From NCBI GenBank assembly GCA_947074145.1, contig CAMTOJ010000037.1, positions 1-37,147 of the forward strand: DNA of 37,147 nucleotides. The letters are read 5' to 3'. A program made the position numbers and the translations under genes. The DNA is from an uncultured Bacteroidales bacterium. GTDB taxonomy: Bacteria; Bacteroidota; Bacteroidia; Bacteroidales; JAUNSR01. Positions 18,242 to 24,687 of this stretch are shown here, one piece after another; the first letter of the stretch is position 1, and every line of letters starts with the position of its first letter. The notes beneath the pieces were generated by a model, which worked only from the letters and a program-made list of their open reading frames with translations, was not told the DNA's origin and did not search any database.

Positions 18242-19875
18242 TTTTCTGTTATTAACGTTACATTATAGATAAACAGATCTGAATATCTTTTATTCTTTTT
18301 ACTTCTTCTGTTATCATCATACATATCAATATGCTTTAGGTTCACTTTTTCCAAAAATTCTGCCGGCATCTCATTTTCAATATTCGAATGAGAGAGAACA
18401 ACCATTGGTAAAGAACACATCAATAAAGAATCATTTGAATAATCAATCGGTTTTATTGTTCGATGAGCAGCATAAACAAGTTCAATTCTTAACTCCTCAT
18501 TTTTATTATGATAAAACTGAATATTTTTCAATTCCTCAATTCCTCGCGTTTTAGCAATACTGTTCATCTCAGGATTATTGATCATATATTTAAGCGAAGG
18601 CATCCCGAAAATCTCTATCACTAAAAACAAAACCGAAACGCATATAATGAAATTCACAGGTTTGTTTTTAAAGGCGGATTTAAAAATAAAAACCGACACT
18701 AAAGTAGTTACGATACTTATAATAATGGCAGAAACAACTGATATATACCCTTGACTGAATATAAATTTATATCCTAATACAGGAATGACCATAATTATTA
18801 CAGCCGGTAATATGGTGTTTATTTTAAATAAAATATTATCTGCTTTACTTTGTTTATTTTCAGCAAAACGTCTCGCCCATTCAACAACAAAATTCCCCAT
18901 AAGCATTGATGCCGGGATCAAAACGGGAAAGAGATAACGCATCTTTTTTTCCGGAAACAACGACAATAAAACCACTGTTGATAAAGTCCAAACCAATAAA
19001 AAAAGATTCTTTTTATCCACTTTTTCCTTTATTTTCATAAAAGAAAAACCGATAGATGTTAAAAGCAAAATTGCCCAAATCCCGGACTCAAGGAAAAAGC
19101 TCCAGTAATAATACCATGGTCTTACATTTCGATTTACCCAAGCTGACGACTCTTTATTGGCAACATACGACATCTCTTCATGATGCATAAGATAAATATA
19201 GAGATACCACCAAGACGATACCACTACGCAGACCCCTAACATCAACAGCACTTTATTGAGTTTTCCTCTGTATGAAGGTCGCAATACACATAAGGCTGCA
19301 ATAAGAAAAGGTAAAAGCAAGGCAAAGAAAGATACAGGACCCTTACTCATAAATGAAAAACCTAAAAACAAACCTGATAAAGAAGCGTTTGTCCATTGTT
19401 TTTCATTTTCAAACAGAAGTCGATAAAGGTAATATATTCCTCCAAGCATAAATGCATGACAATAGATATCCCATGAGGCGGTTCGTCCCATTAAAACTGC
19501 ATTATATGATGTGCAGAATATTAAAACGGAGATCCATGACATCAAACGGTTCTTAAAAGCTCTATCCATCAAGAGAAACAAAAACACAATAAGCATCACT
19601 GCCGCAAGACCGGCCATTGCTCTCTGAAGAAATATTGAATCGGGAGAGATTACCTCTGCTAAAGCCGTTAACCAGGTTGGTAAGGGTGGCTTTTCCAATC
19701 TCAATTCTCCGTTCATCGTTGTAACAATCCAATTGTTATCATATACCATCTCTCTTGCAGTAATTATATTACGCGATTCCATGATATCGGGAACAAACGT
19801 GTCATTATTTACGATAAACGTAACAATACCTATCAATATTAATATTAAATATTGATATGAGTTTTTTAAGTTCAT
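18238..19875 (-). CDS. ArnT/PMT-family membrane glycosyltransferase
   Basis: A 545-residue polytopic membrane protein (about 12 helices) of the GT39/GT83 superfamily, whose members take sugars from polyprenyl phosphate on the periplasmic side. The first periplasmic loop has the ArnT-like signature DIMESRNIITAREMVYDNNW followed by NGELRLEKPPLPTWL, with an acidic residue in the catalytic position. The C-terminal soluble part (about 440-545) is short. The gene is the first of a four-gene overlapping operon with an ArnC-like enzyme, a LAB_N protein and an epimerase. Together this points to modification of lipid A or LPS core with a uronic acid or other sugar. A promoter box TAAATTTG lies at 20048-20041. 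Confidence 0.85.
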   Translation of the reverse strand: MNLKNSYQYLILILIGIVTFIVNNDTFVPDIMESRNIITAREMVYDNNWIVTTMNGELRLEKPPLPTWLTALAEVISPDSIFLQRAMAGLAAVMLIVFLFLLMDRAFKNRLMSWISVLIFCTSYNAVLMGRTASWDIYCHAFMLGGIYYLYRLLFENEKQWTNASLSGLFLGFSFMSKGPVSFFALLLPFLIAALCVLRPSYRGKLNKVLLMLGVCVVVSSWWYLYIYLMHHEEMSYVANKESSAWVNRNVRPWYYYWSFFLESGIWAILLLTSIGFSFMKIKEKVDKKNLFLLVWTLSTVVLLSLFPEKKMRYLFPVLIPASMLMGNFVVEWARRFAENKQSKADNILFKINTILPAVIIMVIPVLGYKFIFSQGYISVVSAIIISIVTTLVSVFIFKSAFKNKPVNFIICVSVLFLVIEIFGMPSLKYMINNPEMNSIAKTRGIEELKNIQFYHNKNEELRIELVYAAHRTIKPIDYSNDSLLMCSLPMVVLSHSNIENEMPAEFLEKVNLKHIDMYDDNRRSKKNKRYSDLFIYNVTLITEK

Positions 19876-20040
19876 AAAATTATTTTTTCACAATAAATTA
19901 TCCGGAAATAAAACAGAACACCACAGTAAATTAAAAACGGCACAAGGAATTTCTCTGCAAATATTTCACATTAGAAATTTAGGTCATCATCATTAATATA
20001 TTTCCTTATGACTAATGAACTCATTATCCCCCGAATTTTG

Positions 20041-20048
20041 CAAATTTA
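20041..20048 (-). promoter_or_regulatory. Probable -7 box for the ArnT-like operon
   Basis: The minus-strand TAAATTTG is a full match to TAnnTTTG just downstream of the preceding gene's terminator. No good TTTG -33 box was seen 19-21 bases away. Confidence 0.4.
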
Positions 20049-20062
20049 TGAATTAATATAAT

Positions 20063-20116
20063 AAAACCCATTGAGAGAATTAAATATGTACATTTAATTC
20101 AATCAATGGGCTTTTT
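20063..20116 (-). terminator. Terminator of the alcohol dehydrogenase operon
   Basis: CCCATTGA/TCAATGGG (8 bp), a 2-by-2 internal loop, then GAATTAAAT/ATTTAATTC (9 bp) with a 6-base loop. T runs occur on both strands (CTTTTT on plus, TTTTATT on minus), so it may act in both directions. It lies 83 bases past the stop of the dehydrogenase gene. Confidence 0.75.
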
Positions 20117-20198
20117 ATCTCGGTCAACGATTGTTTTTTTTAGTCAAATCGTTTTTTCTTCTTTTACAGAAACGAATATTTGTGGATTCTAAACTTTT

Positions 20199-21350
20199 CT
20201 ATTTCACAAATTGTAATATTTCTCTGATCTTATCAGGAGTAATATTTCTATTCTCTCCAAGTATGAAATTTTTATCGGCAAAACGTCGAGCCACCTCTTC
20301 TATTGTATCCTCTCCGATATTATAGTCTGAGAGACGAATCTTAACACCTAATGATTTGAAAAAATCAGCAGTCATAGAGAGTGCTTTCTCTATTTTTTCA
20401 TCATCAGTTCCCTCTGTAATATTAAATACTCTCTCAGCGTATTGAGTCAGTTTAGCTCTCTTATCATCTTTCATAACATTTGCAACTCCGGGATAAACAA
20501 TTGCAAGAGTCACTCCATGATCCAAACCATGAAGAGCGGTAAGTTCCTGACCAATCATATGAGTTGCCCAATCGGTAACGACTCCCATTGCAATAAATCC
20601 GTTAAGTGCCATTGTTGCAGAATACATAAAATTGGCACAAGAATCATAATCTGTCTGATTTGCCATAAGTTTCGGAGCCACATCAAGCAAAGTTTTCAAT
20701 ATTCCCTCTGCCCAATAATCCTGAACCTCGGCTTTATTGTCGTATGTCAAATATTGTTCCACTACATGAATATAAGTATCAATCACACCGTTGGCAATCT
20801 GTTTTTTAGGTAATGAATATATTGCGGTAGGGTCAAGTATTGAAAATTGCGGGAAACAAGCGTCATTGAAAAAGAATAGCTTTTGTTTAAATTCTCTTCT
20901 TGAAATTACAGAACCGTTGTTCATTTCTGATCCCGTTGCAGGAATAGTTAGAACGGTAGCTAAAGGTAAGGCATCACCCGTAGCAAGAGGTTTTTCAAGG
21001 AAATCCCAAGGTTCACCATCCCACTTTAGAGCTGTAGCGATAAACTTCGTTCCGTCGATCACCGATCCTCCACCTACGGCAAGAAGAAAATCTATTTTTT
21101 TCTCCTTACATTCCTTTACACACCTCATCAATGTTTCATATTCCGGATTCGGCTCTATTCCTCCAAACTCTGTTACATTATGATTTTTCAATGCTTCTTT
21201 CACCTGATCATAAATACCGTTTTTAAATATAGATCCTCCACCGTAAGTGATCATAATATTTTTTTCTGCAGGTATTAGTGTTGCCAATTGGGCTATCTGT
21301 CCTTTTCCGAATACAAGTTTCGTAGGATTTTGAAATATAAAATTATTCAT
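20199..21350 (-). CDS. Iron-containing, NADPH-dependent alcohol dehydrogenase (YqhD/BDH-like)
   Basis: A cytoplasmic group III alcohol dehydrogenase of 383 residues that reduces aldehydes (or oxidises alcohols), probably with NADP(H). The cofactor site has GGGS at residues 37-40 as in E. coli YqhD, and GGGSVIDGTKFIA. The four metal ligands are all present at a constant offset of -3 from YqhD: Asp191, His195 (IDTYIHVVEQ), His264 (DWATHMIGQ) and His278 (HGLDHGV). It lies 19 bases downstream of the lipoprotein hydrolase gene and is probably co-transcribed with it. The physiological role is likely detoxification of short or lipid-derived aldehydes, but the substrate is not shown by sequence. Confidence 0.93.
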   Translation of the reverse strand: MNNFIFQNPTKLVFGKGQIAQLATLIPAEKNIMITYGGGSIFKNGIYDQVKEALKNHNVTEFGGIEPNPEYETLMRCVKECKEKKIDFLLAVGGGSVIDGTKFIATALKWDGEPWDFLEKPLATGDALPLATVLTIPATGSEMNNGSVISRREFKQKLFFFNDACFPQFSILDPTAIYSLPKKQIANGVIDTYIHVVEQYLTYDNKAEVQDYWAEGILKTLLDVAPKLMANQTDYDSCANFMYSATMALNGFIAMGVVTDWATHMIGQELTALHGLDHGVTLAIVYPGVANVMKDDKRAKLTQYAERVFNITEGTDDEKIEKALSMTADFFKSLGVKIRLSDYNIGEDTIEEVARRFADKNFILGENRNITPDKIREILQFVK

Positions 21351-21369
21351 CTGTTTACTTTATTAGAAT

Positions 21370-22413
21370 TTAATTTTTAAAACTATCTATAAAAAACGAC
21401 TCTATCTTATTGTAAGGTATAATTCCTGCTTTATCATCATAAAGATCAACATGTGAAGCGCCCTCTATAATCAATAATTCTTTATTATCACCCTGGAGTT
21501 TCTTAAATGCATCTTCACTGAAATAACGGGAATGTGCATTCTCTCCATGTATCATAAGAACAGCACTTCTTATTTCATCACTATATGAAAGCAGTGGCAT
21601 ATTGATAAAAGATAATGATGATGTTATATTCCATCCGTCGTTTGAATTAAGTGAACGCGAATGATAACCACGGTCGGTCTTATAATAATCATAATAATCT
21701 TTCACAAATTGCGGAGCATCAGCAGGAAGAGGATCAACAACGCCACCACCTCGAGTATAAGTTCCGTTTTTTGCATCAATCGTACGCTGAGCATTTAGCT
21801 GTTTACGAAGTTCGTATCTCGCATTCTCATCCATAGAGTCATTATATCCGTTTGCATTAACCCTACTCATATCATACATAGTAACGGTGACCGTTCCCTT
21901 TATTCTTGTATCAATTGCTGCAGCATTAAGAGCCATTCCACCCCATCCGCAAATACCGATTATACCTATCTCGTCAGGATTTACATCTTTTCTGGTTAAA
22001 AGATAATCAATAGCTGCGGAAAAATCTTCAGTATTTATATCAGGCGAAGCAACGTAGCGCGGTTCACCCCCACTCTCTCCCGTATATGAAGGATCAAAAG
22101 CTAATGTTATGAATCCATGTTCTGCCATTGTTTGCGCATAAACACCCGAAGTTTGTTCCTTTACTGCTCCAAAAGGTCCGCTCACTGCAATGGCGGGATA
22201 TTTTTCACTACTTTTTCCTTTAGGAATATAAAGATCGCCTACCAAGGTGATACCATAACGGTTTTTAAACTCCACTTTCTTTTTTTCTATCTTATCACTT
22301 AAAGAAAAAGTATATTCCTCTTTTTCATTCATTGTATTTTCTGTTTTTGTATTACATCCGGTTACTAAAAACAATACAAACATTGACATTGTTAAAAACA
22401 GCTTACTTCTCAT
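21370..22413 (-). CDS. Lipoprotein alpha/beta-hydrolase with Trp in the nucleophile position
   Basis: A 347-residue lipoprotein: the signal sequence MRSKLFLTMSMFVLFLVTGC ends in a lipobox with Cys20, so it is anchored in the periplasm or outer membrane. The rest is an alpha/beta-hydrolase of the YcjY/dienelactone-hydrolase-like group. The nucleophile elbow reads GICGWGGMA: where related enzymes have GICGSGG, residue 157 is Trp. The back part keeps the His loop (IEGASHVDLYD) and an acid-bearing loop MIHGENAHSRYF. Either the protein is catalytically inactive or it uses another residue such as Cys155. It is the first gene of a pair with a YqhD-like dehydrogenase, 19 bases downstream. Confidence 0.85.
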   Translation of the reverse strand: MRSKLFLTMSMFVLFLVTGCNTKTENTMNEKEEYTFSLSDKIEKKKVEFKNRYGITLVGDLYIPKGKSSEKYPAIAVSGPFGAVKEQTSGVYAQTMAEHGFITLAFDPSYTGESGGEPRYVASPDINTEDFSAAIDYLLTRKDVNPDEIGIIGICGWGGMALNAAAIDTRIKGTVTVTMYDMSRVNANGYNDSMDENARYELRKQLNAQRTIDAKNGTYTRGGGVVDPLPADAPQFVKDYYDYYKTDRGYHSRSLNSNDGWNITSSLSFINMPLLSYSDEIRSAVLMIHGENAHSRYFSEDAFKKLQGDNKELLIIEGASHVDLYDDKAGIIPYNKIESFFIDSFKN

Positions 22414-22515
22414 ATCTAATTATTAATTAGGTTATATAGTATTTATTGAGATCATTTTAGATCGTGGAGATAGTTATCTACAATCACTATCTTTTTTAAA
22501 ATGATTTTCATAATA

Positions 22516-22523
22516 CAAAATTA
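22516..22523 (-). promoter_or_regulatory. Possible -7 box of the hydrolase-dehydrogenase operon
   Basis: The minus-strand TAATTTTG fits TAnnTTTG and lies about 100 bases before the hydrolase start. The only CAAA complement upstream, at 22550-22553, is spaced too far (26 bases) for a standard -33 box. Confidence 0.35.
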
Positions 22524-22641
22524 TCATTGATTAGATTATAAATTGTATACAAATTACGTTGATACTTAACCTTTTTACTGAATATGGGGAATAAATATCA
22601 AAATCGTTAAACCACACTATAAAAATCATTTCGTCTTTGAG

Positions 22642-22741
22642 GTTTTCGCTGCTCCTTGCTAGTTATCAACTGATAAGACGCTAGTTATCAGTTGATAATT
22701 TGCTAGTTATCAGTTGATAACTAGCAAGGAGCAGCGAAAAC
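22642..22741. repeat. Perfect 35-bp inverted repeat with an internal third copy of its core
   Basis: Positions 22642-22676 are the exact reverse complement of 22707-22741 (the right arm ends GATAACTAGCAAGGAGCAGC and then GAAAAC). The 30-base loop has another copy of the core CTAGTTATCAGTTGATAA. The core TTATCAACTGATAA and its complement are present three times. The outer part of the arms is much richer in G+C than the surroundings. As RNA it would form a long hairpin. It lies between divergent promoters, not at a gene end, so it is not an ordinary terminator. Confidence 0.9.
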
Positions 22742-22864
22742 ACTTTGGAGATTAAAAAAAAGATGTTCCTTTTATATGCAAGAAGGATTAAAAAAATTAT
22801 CAAAACCTATGCAAAACAATATATTTAAGTTTAATTTGAAATAGAAAGAAATAGTATCGGGAAT

Positions 22865-23701
22865 ATGGATTGTAAAAAGCAAAAAATGGCTATCGGTGTA
22901 TTTGACTCGGGTTATGGAGGTCTTACAATACTTGATAAAATCAGGCAAAATATGCCTGAATACGACTATATATATTATGGAGATAATGCTCGAGCTCCTT
23001 ATGGGAGTCGTTCCTTTGAAGTTGTGTATCAATTTACACTTCAGGCAGTAAAACGACTCTTTGATATGGGTTGCCCTCTCGTGATATTAGCATGTAATAC
23101 TGCTTCGGCAAAAGCTTTACGTTCAATACAGCAAAAAGATCTTCCACATATTGATCCCACTAAAAGGGTCCTTGGTATAATACGTCCAACTGTAGAGGTG
23201 ATTGATACCATAACAAAAAACAATCATGTGGGCATTTTCGGCACACCGGGTACTGTGGCCTCAGGCTCATATCCTCTTGAAATTGCAAAAATATCTCCCG
23301 ATATACAAGTATCTTCCGAAGCGTGTCCTATGTGGGTTCCGATTGTGGAAAACAATGAAGCCAACGGTGAGGGTGCTGACTATTTTATTAAAAAGAATAT
23401 AGATTCTCTTCTTGAAAAAGATCCGTTGATTGATACTGTGATTTTAGGGTGTACCCATTACCCATTATTATATAATAAGATAAGAAATTATCTTCCGGAT
23501 AACGTAAATATTATATCTCAGGGAGATATCGTAGCAAAGAGTCTGAAAGATTATCTTTCAAGACACCCCGAAATTGATAGCAGATTATCAAAAAACGGAA
23601 AATGTTTCTTCTACTCTACCGAATCAAAAGACAAATTTAAAGAGGTGGCGTCTGTATTTCTAAATGATGAAATAGATGCACATCAGCTATCCGTAGAATA
23701 A
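22865..23701 (+). CDS. murI: Glutamate racemase
   Basis: MurI converts L-glutamate to D-glutamate for peptidoglycan synthesis, acting in the cytoplasm without a cofactor. The 278-residue protein has GVFDSGYGGLTIL with Asp14 and Ser15, YYGDNARAPYGSRS, the first catalytic Cys77 (ILACNTASA) and the second, Cys196, in VILGCTHYPLL with His198. Length and spacing of the two Cys halves match the family. It is the only plus-strand gene between 1 and 31281 and stands alone, with a hairpin shortly after its stop. Regulation is not evident apart from the large inverted repeat in its upstream region. Confidence 0.96.
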   Translation: MDCKKQKMAIGVFDSGYGGLTILDKIRQNMPEYDYIYYGDNARAPYGSRSFEVVYQFTLQAVKRLFDMGCPLVILACNTASAKALRSIQQKDLPHIDPTKRVLGIIRPTVEVIDTITKNNHVGIFGTPGTVASGSYPLEIAKISPDIQVSSEACPMWVPIVENNEANGEGADYFIKKNIDSLLEKDPLIDTVILGCTHYPLLYNKIRNYLPDNVNIISQGDIVAKSLKDYLSRHPEIDSRLSKNGKCFFYSTESKDKFKEVASVFLNDEIDAHQLSVE

Positions 23702-23705
23702 AAAA

Positions 23706-23732
23706 GGGTATGACATCCCATTTGTCATACCC
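23706..23732 (-). terminator. Hairpin after murI with T run on the minus strand
   Basis: A 10-bp perfect stem GGGTATGACA/TGTCATACCC with a 7-base loop. The minus strand continues TTTTTT, the plus strand does not have a T tract. It would therefore stop transcripts arriving from the PoxB-like gene side, and protect murI from antisense transcription; it could also stabilise the murI 3' end. Confidence 0.6.
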
Positions 23733-23857
23733 CGTAACAGGTTTAGTAATAGTTCTTAAGCATTCAAAATATACATATTAAGATTTAGGTTAATCTATTT
23801 GTAGAAATTATATTATAACAAACTTTCCTATTTAAACCATTATTTTTTTCAATCCTT

Positions 23858-23895
23858 GATAACATATTTATAGTTATCCTATGATGAGATAGGAT
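23858..23895 (+). terminator. Overlapping hairpins, possible murI terminator
   Basis: GATAAC (23858-23863) pairs with GTTATC (23873-23878), and ATCCTAT (23876-23882) pairs with ATAGGAT (23889-23895); the two share bases, so only one can form at a time. The second is followed on plus by TGATTTTT, as in a weak terminator. It sits about 175 bases past murI. Confidence 0.35.
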
Positions 23896-24392
23896 TGATT
23901 TTTCGTGCAACCTTAATCGATTTACAATAAAGATTAAAATCATTATTCTCATTAAGAGAGAAAAGCCATCAATAACTTTATATAATTTTTATCTAACATA
24001 TCAATCGTCTTGTTTATTTAATACTTACAAAATAAACGAGATGGTTAACTTTTATAAACACATATATATTCTTAAACAGTGCAAATATAATCGTTTGATT
24101 AAAAATATTATAATTGTTAACCTTTTTTAATTACATTGCATTACTTAATATTTCAAAAACCACTACATTTGTTAACGTAAATAACACTTCAGCCTGTTAA
24201 CATTATGGAAATTGAATAAAATAAAATTCAAGTTTGATGGTGATTAACATTAAATAGAAAGAGAATTTAAATAAAAAGAAGAGGTTAATAAATATCCATT
24301 TTATAAGAGTAATGGATTGAAAATAACTAAGGATTAACGTGATAAATATAAAAAATATAGAATATTAGAGAATACCTTCAAAAACAATCATA

Positions 24393-24585
24393 TTACCTAT
24401 CAATGTACGCATTCTGGTCGATCCTTTTGATGCTCCTGCGGGAAACATCAAAATAAGATACTTACTAATTCACACCTAATCCCCCATACGGCGTGATGAT
24501 GAAGTTTCACTTTGAGAAAAATTCTCAATAAGGCAATCACCAAAACAAGGGCTGAAATAAAAATCAGCCCGACATTGATAGGTAA
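24393..24585. ncRNA. Structured non-coding RNA candidate (193 nt, closed by a 14-bp stem)
   Basis: TTACCTATCAATGT (24393-24406) pairs perfectly with ACATTGATAGGTAA (24572-24585), closing a domain with four internal hairpins. These are TTTTGATG/CATCAAAA (24425-24453, with an inner TCC/GGA and UGCG tetraloop), TTGAGAA/TTCTCAA (24512-24528) nested in GTGAT/ATCAC (24493-24540), and GGGCTGA/TCAGCCC (24549-24570). It does not encode a protein and is not upstream of any gene, so it is unlikely to be a riboswitch. Strand is unresolved: on minus a TTTTT run follows shortly after the domain, and TAATCTTC at 24601-24594 may be a -7 box. Families to compare are 6S RNA and the Bacteroidales-1 RNA; I could not match it by eye. 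Confidence 0.6.
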
Positions 24586-24687
24586 CTTGTATTGAAGATT
24601 AAATGAAAATCAGAGAATTAGAACAATTATTTCTCTTATAATATTCAATAAGCTTATTTAATTTACGATTAAAAATAAAATCTGTTT

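Larger units (their letters stand above)
19876..20198. other. Intergenic region between the lipid A operon and the alcohol dehydrogenase gene
   Basis: 323 bases. It holds the alcohol dehydrogenase terminator (20063-20116) and a TAAATTTG box on the minus strand (20048-20041) that would give the ArnT-like operon a leader of about 160 bases. The remaining sequence, including the long leader, shows no strong structure. Confidence 0.55.
22414..22864. other. Divergent intergenic region between the hydrolase gene and murI
   Basis: 451 bases. It contains a TAATTTTG box on the minus strand (22523-22516), a 7-bp hairpin AGATAGT/ACTATCT at 22468-22492 followed on plus by TTTTTT, and a perfect 35-bp inverted repeat (22642-22741). 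The murI leader (22742-22864) has only a one-mismatch -7 box, TTAATTTG at 22831-22838. No gene was found. Confidence 0.6.
23702..24687. other. Longest intergenic region, between murI and the PoxB-like gene
   Basis: 986 bases and no credible protein gene. Contents: a hairpin after murI (23706-23732), overlapping inverted repeats (23858-23895), four GTTAAC hexamers (24044, 24116, 24171, 24196), and a structured non-coding RNA candidate (24393-24585). Both flanking genes end towards the region (murI on plus, the PoxB-like gene on minus), so a stand-alone RNA gene is the simplest reason for such a long gap. Confidence 0.7.

Noticed and set aside
22468-22497. AGATAGT/ACTATCT hairpin followed by TTTTTT as a plus-strand terminator
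   Set aside because: There is no plus-strand gene before it. The stem is short and AT-rich; it may be a chance structure in the leader of the minus-strand operon.
24549-24570. GGGCTGA/TCAGCCC hairpin as a terminator of the PoxB-like gene
   Set aside because: It has no T tract on the minus strand and forms part of a larger closed structure, so it is described as a hairpin of the RNA candidate.
24393-24585. Riboswitch for a neighbouring gene
   Set aside because: Neither strand has a gene start downstream: the minus strand runs into the 3' end of murI, the plus strand into the 3' end of the PoxB-like gene. No thiamine or cobalamin box was seen.
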